Of a stretch of 32,896 nt of DNA, positions 16,814 through 26,030 are shown piece after piece. The translations under genes were made by a program, and so were the position numbers. This DNA is from Coriobacteriaceae bacterium (GTDB lineage: Bacteria; Actinomycetota; Coriobacteriia; Coriobacteriales; Eggerthellaceae), in assembly GCA_015062635.1 (NCBI GenBank), contig SUUF01000012.1:1-32896 (forward strand), in the 5' to 3' direction. Numbering within the stretch: the stretch's first letter is position 1; each line of letters starts with the position of its first letter. A model generated the notes under the pieces. The model worked only from the letters and a program-made list of their open reading frames with translations, ran no database searches and was not told where the DNA came from.

Positions 16814-18817
16814 ATGCCCCGCGTGAAGCGCAGCGCCCGGGGGAACGCGCGGCGCGACCCCGAAGGCGTCTTGCAAATCGCCGCAGGCGGCTATGGTTTC
16901 GTCGACACCCCCGAAGGGGAATTCTTCGTTCCCGCATCGAAGATGGGCGGCGCCTTCGACGGCGATACCGTGCAGGTGCGCCCCGTCACCGTGAATCGCG
17001 ACCGGCCGCAGCCGGGCAAGGAGCACAACGCGACGGGCAAGAAGCCCACGGCACGCGTCGTCGGCGTCATCGAGCGCGCGCATGCCACGGTCGTCGGCCG
17101 CTACGAGGTGGCCGAGCCGTTCGGCGTGGTCGTGCCCGAGGACGGTCGCATCCGCCACGACATCTTCACGATGCATGCGCAAAACCCCGGTGTGCACGAC
17201 GGCGACGTGGTCCGCGTGCGCATCACGCAGTACCCGGGCCGCAATATGGCGGCGACGGGCGTCATCGAGGAAGTGATCGGCCGGGCCGATTCCCGCGGGA
17301 TCGAGGTGGACGCGATCATCGCCTCGCACAACCTGCGCACCGCATTTCCCCCCGAGGCGCTCGCCGATGCGGATGAGGCGCGTGTTGACGTGGCCGGCGC
17401 CCTCGCCGCAGGCTACGTCGATGCGCGTGATCGGTGCGTCTTCACGATAGACCCGCCCGACGCCCGCGATTTCGATGATGCGCTCTCGCTCGATGCGGTG
17501 GACGGCGGCTGGCGCCTGGGCGTCTACATCGCCGACGTGTCATGGTATGTGCGCCCGGGTTCCAGCCTCGATGCCGAGGCGCGGATGCGCGCCACGAGCG
17601 TGTACCTGGTCGACCGCGTGCTGCCGATGCTTCCCGAGGCGCTGTCGAACGGCGTATGCTCGTTGGCGCCGGGCGAGGAGCGGCGCGCGCTCGCCGTCGA
17701 CGTGCTGCTCGACGAAGCGGGGCGAGTCCGTGACGTATCGTTTTACCCCGCGTTCATCCGCTCGCAGGCGCGGCTTTCCTACGAGCAGGTGCAAGCGCTC
17801 CTCGACGGCGGGGAAGGCCATGGCATTCCCGCGCACATCTGCACGCGCCTCGTCGACCTGAGCCGCCTGGCGCAGCGATTCAAGCGCGAGCGCCGGCGGG
17901 CGGGGGCGCTCGACCTCGAATCGTCCGAGGTGCATATGGCGCTCGATGCCGAGGGAACGCCCACCGGCTACACGATGCGGCAGGCAACGAGGGCGACCGA
18001 GTTGGTCGAGCATTGCATGGTGCTCGCGAATTCGCTGGTGGCGTCATACCTGCTGCAGCAGGGCGAGCCGGCCATCTTCCGCGTGCACGGCGCGCCCGAC
18101 CCTGCGGCGCTCGCCCAGGTCGTTCCCGTGCTGCAGGAGCTCGATTACGGACGCGACGTCGACCTCGATGCGTTCATGGCGGGCAACGTGCATGCCATCC
18201 AGGCGGTGCTCGAGCGCTCGCGCGGCACGCAGGAAGCCGAGCTCGTCTCGATGCTGCTTCTGCGCGCGATGAAACGGGCGTCCTATAGCGCGGAATGCGA
18301 GCCGCATTTCGGGCTGGGACTCGAGGAGTATCTGCATTTCACGAGCCCCATCAGGCGATATCCCGACCTCGTGGCGCACCGGGCGCTCAAGCGCTGCCTG
18401 GGTTTCGCGATGCCGGAAAAACCGGGCGGCCGCGCGAAGGGCGCGCATGCCGCGCCCGGGCAGGAAGGCCTTGCGACCATCGCCGAGCACGCGAGCGCGA
18501 TGGAGCGCGCCGCCGATGATGCGGCGGCCGAAAGCCAGATGCTGAAGCTCGTGGAATACCTTGCCGGATTCGTGGGACGCACGTTCGATGCCGTCGTTTC
18601 GCGTGTGACGACATATGGCTTCTTCGTGCGGCTCGACAACACGGCCACCGGCCTGGTCGCGGCGGGCAGCCTCGGCGAGCCGTATTCGCTCGATGTGCGC
18701 CGCCAGACCATCACCGGCCAGGATACCGGCCGCGTGGTGCGCGTGGGGCAGCGCGTGCGCGTGGTGCTCGTGGACGCCCGTCCCGCCGAACGCGAGCTCG
18801 ACTTCGAGCTCGCCTGA
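16814..18817 (+). CDS. rnr: Ribonuclease R / RNB-domain exoribonuclease
   Basis: TIDPPDARDFDDALSLD, YIADVSWYV, ATSVYLVDRVLPMLPEALSNGVCSLAPGEER, HFTSPIRRYPDLVAHR, C-terminal S1 domain. Confidence 0.93.
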   Translation: MPRVKRSARGNARRDPEGVLQIAAGGYGFVDTPEGEFFVPASKMGGAFDGDTVQVRPVTVNRDRPQPGKEHNATGKKPTARVVGVIERAHATVVGRYEVAEPFGVVVPEDGRIRHDIFTMHAQNPGVHDGDVVRVRITQYPGRNMAATGVIEEVIGRADSRGIEVDAIIASHNLRTAFPPEALADADEARVDVAGALAAGYVDARDRCVFTIDPPDARDFDDALSLDAVDGGWRLGVYIADVSWYVRPGSSLDAEARMRATSVYLVDRVLPMLPEALSNGVCSLAPGEERRALAVDVLLDEAGRVRDVSFYPAFIRSQARLSYEQVQALLDGGEGHGIPAHICTRLVDLSRLAQRFKRERRRAGALDLESSEVHMALDAEGTPTGYTMRQATRATELVEHCMVLANSLVASYLLQQGEPAIFRVHGAPDPAALAQVVPVLQELDYGRDVDLDAFMAGNVHAIQAVLERSRGTQEAELVSMLLLRAMKRASYSAECEPHFGLGLEEYLHFTSPIRRYPDLVAHRALKRCLGFAMPEKPGGRAKGAHAAPGQEGLATIAEHASAMERAADDAAAESQMLKLVEYLAGFVGRTFDAVVSRVTTYGFFVRLDNTATGLVAAGSLGEPYSLDVRRQTITGQDTGRVVRVGQRVRVVLVDARPAERELDFELA

Positions 18818-18912
18818 CCGGATGCGCGATGCGGCCGCCTTCCCGGCGCCGCGGAAGGTGGCAAACGGTTGCGGATGCGGTATAGTTTGTTCTTCGGAAC
18901 AGAGAGGATGGC

Positions 18913-19395
18913 ATGGCGAAAGGCAAGGCACATACCCAGGCGAGTCGCGATATCGCCCGTAACCGCAAGGCGCTGCACGAGTACGAGGTCGTGGAACGCT
19001 TCGAGGCGGGCATCGAGCTCACGGGCACCGAGGTGAAGTCGCTGCGCGAGAACAACTGCCAGCTCACCGATGCCTTCGTGCTGATACGCAAAGGGCAGGC
19101 GTGGCTGCACAACCTGCACATCTCGCCCTATTCCCATGGCAGCTACAACAATCCCGATCCCGACCGCAAGCGCCGGCTGCTGTTGCACCGCAAGCAGATC
19201 ATGGTGCTCTCGCAAAAGGTGAAGGAACGCGGCTTGGCCATCGTGCCGCTGCGGATGTACTATTCGGAAAAGAATCTCGTGAAGGTCGAGATCGCCCTGG
19301 CACGCGGCAAGAAGCTCCACGACAAGCGCCAGTCGATGGCCGAACGCGACGTGAAGCGCGACATCGAGCGGGCGATGAAGCAACGGTACCGGTAA
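18913..19395 (+). CDS. smpB: SsrA-binding protein SmpB
   Basis: NRKALHEYEVVERFEAGIELTGTEVKSLRENNCQLTDAFV...HISPYSHGSYNNPDPDRKRRLLLH...GKKLHDKRQSMAERD. Confidence 0.96.
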   Translation: MAKGKAHTQASRDIARNRKALHEYEVVERFEAGIELTGTEVKSLRENNCQLTDAFVLIRKGQAWLHNLHISPYSHGSYNNPDPDRKRRLLLHRKQIMVLSQKVKERGLAIVPLRMYYSEKNLVKVEIALARGKKLHDKRQSMAERDVKRDIERAMKQRYR

Positions 19396-19415
19396 CACCG
19401 AAGACGAAGGAGGCC

Positions 19416-19949
19416 ATGATGGCGGAAAACGAGGTTATCGCATTCGACGATGCGCAGGATGAGCCCACGGCGGTCGCCGAACCTTCGGTGGAGGAAACCG
19501 CGGAGCCGACGGCCCCCGCCCAGGAGGCCGCGGAGGCCGCGCAGCCCGCACCCGTCTTGAACCAGGACGTGCTCGACATGATCGCGACGCTTCACGCGCG
19601 CCTTTCCGACCTGGAAGCCGCCATCCGCGCACAGCAGGTCGCGTTGCCCGGCCTCGCGACGAAGCTCGACCGTATCGACGACCGCATCTACCTTTTGGAA
19701 ACCGAGGTCTCGAAGGGCGCGTTTGCCGCAGCTCCCGCCGCCGCTTCGGGCGCCAAGGAGCCAGAAGGCGCCGCGGATGACAACGGCATGAACATCCTGA
19801 CCCCCGAGGCCAAGGAGAAGATCGGCGAATTCGCCGGCGATTTGCGCGAAGTCGCGAAGACCGGCGCCGAGACCCTCGCCGACTTGAACGAGGCGTTCTC
19901 GGACATCACCTCGCCCTTCAAGGCATTCACGAAGCGCGGGCGCCGGTAA
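19416..19949 (+). CDS. Uncharacterised acidic, Ala/Glu/Pro-rich protein with predicted coiled coil
   Basis: MMAENEVIAFDDAQDEPTAVAEPSVEETAEP...IATLHARLSDLEAAIRAQQVALPGLATKLDRIDDRIYLLETEV...; strong RBS gaaggaggcc, 20 bp after smpB. The ORF-track start (19101) overlaps smpB out of frame. Confidence 0.75.
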   Translation: MMAENEVIAFDDAQDEPTAVAEPSVEETAEPTAPAQEAAEAAQPAPVLNQDVLDMIATLHARLSDLEAAIRAQQVALPGLATKLDRIDDRIYLLETEVSKGAFAAAPAAASGAKEPEGAADDNGMNILTPEAKEKIGEFAGDLREVAKTGAETLADLNEAFSDITSPFKAFTKRGRR

Positions 19950-19971
19950 GCGCCAACCGCAGGGGAATACG

Positions 19972-20009
19972 ACGATGGGCTGCGGGATACCTGCGGCCCA
20001 TCGTTTTTT
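19972..20009 (+). terminator. Rho-independent terminator
   Basis: ACGATGGGC (19972-19980) / GCCCATCGT (19996-20004) followed by a T run. Confidence 0.85.
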
Positions 20010-20059
20010 GGCTCCCGGCGCGATGCGGAATGGCGGGGGAGCCGGGAGCATTTCCAACG

Positions 20060-20086
20060 CGAAAAGGCCGCCCGAGGGCGGCCTTC
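20060..20086 (-). terminator. Rho-independent terminator of rpmB
   Basis: On the - strand: AAGGCCGCCC-tc-GGGCGGCCTTTTC hairpin ~30 bp past the rpmB stop. Confidence 0.75.
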
Positions 20087-20112
20087 GCGGTTCAGATGAA
20101 AAAAGAGCGTGA

Positions 20113-20304
20113 TTACGCGCGCTCGACCTTGCCGGCCTTCATGCACTTCGTGCAGACGTTGGCCTTGCGCACATGACCCTTGCTATCGCGGATGGTGACC
20201 TTCTGGATGTTCGGGCGGAACATGCGGTTGGACACGCGATGCGAGTGGCTGACGCTCCGGCCGGCGACGGGCTTCTTACCGCAGACTTCGCAGATCTTAG
20301 ACAT
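20113..20304 (-). CDS. rpmB: 50S ribosomal protein L28 (zinc-ribbon, Cys-containing form)
   Basis: MSKICEVCGKKPVAGRSVSHSHRVSNRMFRPNIQKVTIRDSKGHVRKANVCTKCMKAGKVERA; RBS ggagag. Confidence 0.96.
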   Translation of the reverse strand: MSKICEVCGKKPVAGRSVSHSHRVSNRMFRPNIQKVTIRDSKGHVRKANVCTKCMKAGKVERA

Positions 20305-20371
20305 TTCACACTCTCCAATTCGAACTATTATCAACGGGGTGTTCCGTTGCTGCTTTCCAATAAGCCCAAGC

Positions 20372-20401
20372 ACTATATCACACGCACCCGTGCGTTTCCA
20401 A
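20372..20401 (-). promoter_or_regulatory. Probable sigma-70-type promoter for rpmB
   Basis: On the - strand: TTGGAA, 18-bp spacer, TATAGT; ~70 bp upstream of the rpmB start. Confidence 0.5.
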
Positions 20402-20638
20402 GGTTTTGTTGGGAATATCGTCAAGCGCGCATACCATCACGGTTTCTCCACTGTTTGCGCCCGCCGATGCGGCACTGCGCGTCCATCTGGGGCGACCGCC
20501 GCGGCAGCCGTATCGGCGGGGCGCCACGAAAAATGCAGATTGGCTGAAAAGGCAGGCGGGGTCGCGCTGCATCGGGCGGGTGGGTTATACTCTTTGCCCG
20601 TATTATCGAATGCAGGTCAGCTTGATGGAAGGATAGCC

Positions 20639-20983
20639 ATGCCGAACAACATCCCCGGCAATCTCCATATCTCGAACGATGTGCTGGCCGACCTGGCCGG
20701 TGCCGCCGCGCTCGAATGCTACGGCGTCGTCGGGGTGTGCGCCCCGTCGCCCATCGATGGCATTGCGAAGCTCCTGCCGCAGTCGCGTCTGCGCCGCGGC
20801 GTGGTCGTGCGCCAGGGCGAGGAGGGCATCCACGTCAACCTCTACATCATCATCGAGCACGGCACGAACATCAGCACCGTGTGCAAGAACCTCGTCGACC
20901 AGGTCACGTTCGTCCTCGAGGATTACGCCGCGGTGAAGGTCGACGCCGTCGAAGTGAAGGTCGAGGGCGTGCGGGTGCGTTAA
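20639..20983 (+). CDS. Asp23/Gls24 family (YloU-like) protein
   Basis: MPNNIPGNLHISNDVLADLAGAAALECYGVVGVC...GVVVRQGEEGIHVNLYIIIEHGTNISTVCKNLVDQVTFVLEDY; directly upstream of the DAK/FakA-like gene, the typical arrangement. Confidence 0.88.
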   Translation: MPNNIPGNLHISNDVLADLAGAAALECYGVVGVCAPSPIDGIAKLLPQSRLRRGVVVRQGEEGIHVNLYIIIEHGTNISTVCKNLVDQVTFVLEDYAAVKVDAVEVKVEGVRVR

Positions 20984-21031
20984 GCGCCGCCTGAAACCCG
21001 ACCGCGAGATACAACAGGAGTCGCAACCCCC

Positions 21032-22651
21032 ATGTCCTATCATTCCAAAGATATCATCAACGCCATCGCCGCCGCGAGCCACGTGCTCAGCGCCCGCAAG
21101 GAAGAGGTGAACCGCCTCAACGTGTTCCCCGTGCCCGACGGCGATACCGGCACCAACATGTCGCTGACCATCGAGACGGTGGTCGAGAACCTTTCGAAGC
21201 TGCCCGTCGGGGCCGGCTCGGCCGAGATTCGCCGTGCCGTCACGCAAGGCGCGCTCATGGGCGCCCGCGGCAACTCCGGCGTCATCACGTCGCAGATCCT
21301 GCGCGGTTTCTGCGAGGGCTACGGCGATGCCACCTCGTTGAACACCGAGGCGCTCGACGTCGCGTTCGCCCGTGCGGTCGAAGTGGCGTTCCAGGCGGTG
21401 CGCAAGGCCGTCGAGGGCACGATTCTCACGGTGCTGCGCGACAGCGCCCGCGCCGCCCACGAGGCGGCCGAGAACGGCGACACCACCGACGAGGCGCTCA
21501 AGCGCATCGTCGCCGAGGCATATGAATCGGTGAACCGCACCCCCGACCTGCTTCCCGTGCTGAAGGAGAACAACGTCGTCGACTCCGGCGGTTTCGGCCT
21601 GGCCATCTTCTTCGACGCCTTCGCGAGCGCCATCATGGGGCTCGAGACCCCGCTCACCGACGAGCTGGAGCTGCGCGGCGCGCCGAAGGTCGAGATCGAG
21701 AACTTCAACGACTGGGAGGGCAGCGAGTACCGCTACTGCAACGAGTTCCTCGTCGATTCCACCGAGCTCGACAAGGAAGATGCGCTGCGCTACCTGTCCA
21801 CGCTCGGCGATTGCGAGCTCGTGGTGGGCGAGGCGCCGAAGTACAAGGTGCACGTGCATTCCAACGAGCCCAACCGCGTGCTCGAGTACTTCCTCGCGCG
21901 TGGCCAGATCTTCGAGGTGCACATCCATAACATGGACCTGCAGAGCATCGAGCGCAACGAGAAGCTCGAGGCCGAGCGCGAGGCGTCCCACAAGCCGCTC
22001 GGCGTCGTGGCCGTCGCAGCTGGCGCGGGCAACGCCGCCATCCTCGAGAGCCTGGGCGTCGACGTCGTCGTGACCGGTGGGCAGACGATGAACCCGTCCA
22101 CGAAGGACCTGGTCGACGCCGTGCAGCGCGCGAATGCCGACGAGGTCATCATCCTCCCGAACAACAAGAACATCATCATGGCGAGCCAGAGCTGCAAGGA
22201 AGTCTCCGAGATTCCGTGCGACATCGTCCCCACGGTGAGCGTGCCGCAAGGCTTCTCGGCCCTGTTCGGCTATAACCCCGAGGGAACGCTGGCCGAGAAC
22301 ATCGAGTCGATGACCGAGGCCTTCGCCGACGTGAAGACCGGCGAGGTGACCCAGGCCATCAAGGACGCGAAAGACGCACATGGCAACGCCATCGCCGCTG
22401 GCGACACCATCGGCCTCATCGACGATTCCATCGAGTCCATCGGCGTGAGCGTCGAGGACGTGACGATGGACATCCTCGAGAAGATGGATGCCGACGAGGC
22501 TGACGACCTGATGATCCTCGCGGGCGAGGATATGGACGATGCGCGTTTCAACGCGCTCGTTGAGCGCATCCAGGCCCAGTTCGAGGACCTGGAAATCGAT
22601 GCGCAGCGCGGCGAGCAGCCGCTGTATCCCATCGTGCTTTCGGTGGAATAG
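21032..22651 (+). CDS. DAK2/DhaL-domain protein (YloV/FakA-like fatty acid kinase subunit)
   Basis: NVFPVPDGDTGTNMSLTIETV...ALMGARGNSGVITSQILRGF...VVDSGGFGLAIFFDAF; C-terminal DegV-like region. Confidence 0.9.
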   Translation: MSYHSKDIINAIAAASHVLSARKEEVNRLNVFPVPDGDTGTNMSLTIETVVENLSKLPVGAGSAEIRRAVTQGALMGARGNSGVITSQILRGFCEGYGDATSLNTEALDVAFARAVEVAFQAVRKAVEGTILTVLRDSARAAHEAAENGDTTDEALKRIVAEAYESVNRTPDLLPVLKENNVVDSGGFGLAIFFDAFASAIMGLETPLTDELELRGAPKVEIENFNDWEGSEYRYCNEFLVDSTELDKEDALRYLSTLGDCELVVGEAPKYKVHVHSNEPNRVLEYFLARGQIFEVHIHNMDLQSIERNEKLEAEREASHKPLGVVAVAAGAGNAAILESLGVDVVVTGGQTMNPSTKDLVDAVQRANADEVIILPNNKNIIMASQSCKEVSEIPCDIVPTVSVPQGFSALFGYNPEGTLAENIESMTEAFADVKTGEVTQAIKDAKDAHGNAIAAGDTIGLIDDSIESIGVSVEDVTMDILEKMDADEADDLMILAGEDMDDARFNALVERIQAQFEDLEIDAQRGEQPLYPIVLSVE

Positions 22652-22656
22652 CGCAC

Positions 22657-24834
22657 GTGATAGACAGGCTTGAGGCAACGCTGACCCTCGACCGCCCGGT
22701 CTCGACTGTGAAGCAGGTGAGTCCGGCGCGGGAGAGGGTCTTGTCGTCTCGCGGCATCCACACGGTGCGCGATCTCGTGTGCGAGTACCCGTTCCGCTAC
22801 GTCGACCTCTCGCGCATCTCGAACGTGCTGGCGGCGCCCATCGGGCAGGCATGCACCATCGCCGGCACCATCTACAAGATCGAATCGAAATACACGCGTC
22901 GGCGCAACTTGAGCCTGGTCGAGATAACGCTCGTCGATGACACGGGCACCTTGGTCATCGCCTGCTTCAACCAGCCATGGCTCGTGAACCAATACCATGG
23001 GGCCGACCGCATCGCCGTGGCGGGCAAGGTCGAATTCAATTACGGGTTCAAGCGCATGACGAACCCCTATATCGAGCGGCTCGATGAAGGTGAGGTCGCA
23101 TCGGGGCAGGTCATCCCCGTGCACCATGCGGGCGAGAAGCTGAAGACGGGGCAGATGCGCGCGATCGTGCGCAACGCGCTGGAGCTCGTTCGCGGGGTGG
23201 AGGACCCGCTGCCCATCGCGTTGCGGCGCAAGTACCGCCTGATGAGCCGCGGTTCGGCGCTGCAGGGCATCCAGCTTCCGCAGTCGATGGACGAGGTGGC
23301 CCAGGCGCGTCGGCGGCTGGTGTACGAGGAGCTGCTGTTCCTCGAGCTGCAGCTGATGCTGCGTGCACGCGAGCGCAGCGCGGGGAAGGAGCCCTCGTGC
23401 CATATCGTCGACGGCATCTGCGTCGGCGCGCTTGAGGCGGCCCTGCCGTTCAGCCTGACCGACGAGCAACGCACCGCCCGCGCCGAGCTGCTCGAGGCGA
23501 TGGCCGCCGAGCGCCAGGCGAACCACCTGCTGCTGGGCGATGTGGGAACCGGCAAGACGGCGGTGGCGGCATTCGGCCTGGCGGCCGTGGCCGACACGGG
23601 CATGCAGGCGATGATGATGGCGCCGACCGAGGTGCTTGCCACGCAATACGCCTCGAGCGTGGGAACGCTGCTCGATGCGGCGGGCATCTCGTGGGCGGTG
23701 CTCACCGGGTCGACGCCCGCCGACGAGCGGGCGCGCATCGTGGAATCGGCTGCGGCGGGCGAGCTCGTGGTGCTGTTCGGCACGCATGTGCTGCTCGAGC
23801 CCGATGTGCAGATGCCGCGCCTGTCGTTCGTGGTCATCGACGAGCAGCAGCGGTTCGGGGTCGAGCAGCGCGAGCGCCTGGTGGCCAAGGGCGACTGCCC
23901 CGATATCCTGAGCCTCACCGCCACCCCCATTCCGCGGAGCCTCGCGCTCGCCGTGTATGGCGACATGACGCTCTCGTATCTCACGCACCGGCCGCGCAAC
24001 GCCGCGGGGACGCAGACGCGCGTGTTCGACCGCGAGCAGGCGGGCGATGCCTACGACGTGGCGCTGGCCGCCGTGCGCGCGGGGCATCAGGCGTACGTGG
24101 TATGCCCGCTCGTGGGCGTGAAACGCTCCGATGAGCAGGAGAAACGCAAGAAGGGCGAAGACCCCCTGCTCGGTGGGGAACATGACGACGAGACGCTTGC
24201 GCCCGATGCCGTGTCGGTCGAATCGTTCGACGATTTCGGGAAGGCCGACGTGAAGGCGGCCGAGGACCATGCCCGCGCCCTGCAGCGGAACGTGTTCGCC
24301 GACTATCGGGTGGGCGTGTTGCACGGCAAGCTTTCGTCAGAGCAGAAGCGCCAGGTCATGGATGATTTCCGCGCACATCGCATCGATGTGCTCGTGGCGA
24401 CCACGGTCATCGAGGTGGGCGTGGACGTGCCCAACGCCACGGTGATGGTCATCGAGGACGCCGACCGTTTCGGCTTGGCGCAGCTGCACCAACTGCGTGG
24501 CCGCGTCGGGCGCGGCGAAGATCCGGGCGAGGTGTGCCTGATTTCCGGTTCCCGCGCCCCGCTGGCAATCCGGCGCCTGCAGGCGATGGAGCGCATCCAA
24601 GACGGTTTCCTGCTCTCGGAATACGACTTGAGCCTGCGCCGCGAGGGCGACATCCTGGGCAACCGCCAGCATGGCGCCTCGACGCTCAAGCTCGTGAATA
24701 TCATGCGCGACAAGAACGTCATCGAGGCGGCGCATGCCGATGCCGCCGCGCTGCTCGAGGCCGACCCCGAGCTGGCGGCTCCCGAGCATGCCGCCTTGCG
24801 CCGCGAGATGCGCGCGATGTTCAAGGCGCAGTAG
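22657..24834 (+). CDS. recG: ATP-dependent DNA helicase RecG
   Basis: LLLGDVGTGKTAVAAFGLAAV...VVIDEQQRFGVEQRERL...LSLTATPIPRSLALAVYGDM...VATTVIEVGVDVPNATVMVIEDADRFGLAQLHQLRGRVGRG. Confidence 0.95.
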   Translation: MIDRLEATLTLDRPVSTVKQVSPARERVLSSRGIHTVRDLVCEYPFRYVDLSRISNVLAAPIGQACTIAGTIYKIESKYTRRRNLSLVEITLVDDTGTLVIACFNQPWLVNQYHGADRIAVAGKVEFNYGFKRMTNPYIERLDEGEVASGQVIPVHHAGEKLKTGQMRAIVRNALELVRGVEDPLPIALRRKYRLMSRGSALQGIQLPQSMDEVAQARRRLVYEELLFLELQLMLRARERSAGKEPSCHIVDGICVGALEAALPFSLTDEQRTARAELLEAMAAERQANHLLLGDVGTGKTAVAAFGLAAVADTGMQAMMMAPTEVLATQYASSVGTLLDAAGISWAVLTGSTPADERARIVESAAAGELVVLFGTHVLLEPDVQMPRLSFVVIDEQQRFGVEQRERLVAKGDCPDILSLTATPIPRSLALAVYGDMTLSYLTHRPRNAAGTQTRVFDREQAGDAYDVALAAVRAGHQAYVVCPLVGVKRSDEQEKRKKGEDPLLGGEHDDETLAPDAVSVESFDDFGKADVKAAEDHARALQRNVFADYRVGVLHGKLSSEQKRQVMDDFRAHRIDVLVATTVIEVGVDVPNATVMVIEDADRFGLAQLHQLRGRVGRGEDPGEVCLISGSRAPLAIRRLQAMERIQDGFLLSEYDLSLRREGDILGNRQHGASTLKLVNIMRDKNVIEAAHADAAALLEADPELAAPEHAALRREMRAMFKAQ

Positions 24835-24874
24835 GTTCCGACAGGGATCGCGCCGGTGCGAGAAGGGATTGAAC

Positions 24875-25447
24875 ATGAGAATCGTCGCTGGTGAATGGCG
24901 GGGGCAGGGGCTCAAGCAGCCGCCCGAGAACATCACGCGGCCGACCACCGACCGGGTGCGCGAGGCATTGTTCAGCGCCATCGAGAGCCGTATCGACCTT
25001 GCCGGCGCGCGGGTGCTCGACGCGTTCGCCGGGTCGGGGGCGCTTGGGCTCGAGGCGGTATCGCGCGGGGCCGCGCATGCAACGTTTTGCGAGATGAACG
25101 GCAAGGTGCTCCCCGTGCTCAAGGGGAATGTGGCGGCGCTCGCGGGCGCCAGGGGCCGCTGCGCCGTGCTGCGCGCCGACGTGCTGAAGCGCCCGCCGGT
25201 GCAGGAGGGGCCATTCGACCTCGTCCTCCTCGACCCGCCATATGCGCTTGCCGCCGACGATGTGGCCGCGCTCGTGCAGGCCCTCGACGAAGCCGGCGCA
25301 CTTGCCCCCGAGGCGCTCGTCCACTATGAACATGCAAAAAAAGACACCGCTGCCGCCCATGCGGCGTTCGAACGGATACAATGGGAAGCCGCCGTATCCA
25401 AGCGCTACGGTGACATAGCATTCGACCTTTTCAGGAGAAACCGATGA
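24875..25447 (+). CDS. rsmD: 16S rRNA (guanine(966)-N(2))-methyltransferase RsmD
   Basis: MRIVAGEWRGQGLKQPPENITRPTTDRVREALFSAIESRI...VLDAFAGSGALGLEAVSRGA...FDLVLLDPPYA; overlaps coaD by 4 bp. Confidence 0.9.
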   Translation: MRIVAGEWRGQGLKQPPENITRPTTDRVREALFSAIESRIDLAGARVLDAFAGSGALGLEAVSRGAAHATFCEMNGKVLPVLKGNVAALAGARGRCAVLRADVLKRPPVQEGPFDLVLLDPPYALAADDVAALVQALDEAGALAPEALVHYEHAKKDTAAAHAAFERIQWEAAVSKRYGDIAFDLFRRNR

Positions 25448-25923
25448 AGAAAGCCCTCGTGCCCGGCACCTTCGACCCCATCACCAACGGACACCTCGAC
25501 GTCATCGCCCGTGCTGCCAGCATCTTCGACGAGGTGGTGGTCGCCGTCGCCCTCTCGGCCAAGAAGAACACGCTCTTCCCGCTCGAGCAACGCGTGGAGC
25601 TCGTTCAAGAGGCCGTGAAGGACCTCCCGAACGTCACCGCCATCGGCTTCGACGGGCTGCTCACCGATTTCGCCTTCGAGCAGAACGCCCACTGCGTGGT
25701 GAAGGGCCTGCGCGCGATAACCGACTTCGAATACGAATTCCAGATGGCGGCGATGAATTGGCAGCTCCACCGCTCGGTCGAGACCTTCTTCATCATGAGC
25801 CCGCCGGAATACATGTACCTCTCGAGCTCCATCGTGCGTGAGCTCGCGAGCATGAACGGGCGTTTCGAGAAGTTCGTTCCCGAAAACGTCGTGCCCGCCC
25901 TGAAGGCGGCATACGCGAAATAG
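25444..25923 (+). CDS. coaD: Phosphopantetheine adenylyltransferase
   Basis: MKKALVPGTFDPITNGHLDVIARAASIFDEVVVAVA...VVKGLRAITDFEYEFQMAAMN...YMYLSSSIVREL. Confidence 0.96.
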   Translation: MKKALVPGTFDPITNGHLDVIARAASIFDEVVVAVALSAKKNTLFPLEQRVELVQEAVKDLPNVTAIGFDGLLTDFAFEQNAHCVVKGLRAITDFEYEFQMAAMNWQLHRSVETFFIMSPPEYMYLSSSIVRELASMNGRFEKFVPENVVPALKAAYAK

Positions 25924-25966
25924 CGGAACGGGGAGATTCATCCTTGCAACATCGATAGTTTTCGAA

Positions 25967-25997
25967 GCATCACCTAGTAATGAATACTAGGTGATGC
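25967..25997. promoter_or_regulatory. Perfect 13-bp dyad (possible operator) next to a TATATT -10-like hexamer
   Basis: GCATCACCTAGTA (25967-25979), 5-nt spacer, TACTAGGTGATGC (25985-25997); TATATT at 25998-26003; no T run. Confidence 0.5.
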
Positions 25998-26030
25998 TAT
26001 ATTGGGCTTACGTGATGGAAGGAGGAAGCG

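Noticed and set aside
14578-16815. 745-aa - strand ORF opposite ftsX and the S41 protease
   Set aside because: Antisense shadow with biased composition; sense genes are unambiguous.
19396-20100. tmRNA (ssrA) gene next to smpB
   Set aside because: The region after smpB encodes the acidic coiled-coil protein and a terminator; no tRNA-Ala-like termini or tag ORF seen.
20603-24324. 749-aa and 684-aa - strand ORFs opposite the DAK-like gene and recG
   Set aside because: Antisense open frames produced by codon bias; no domain similarity visible.
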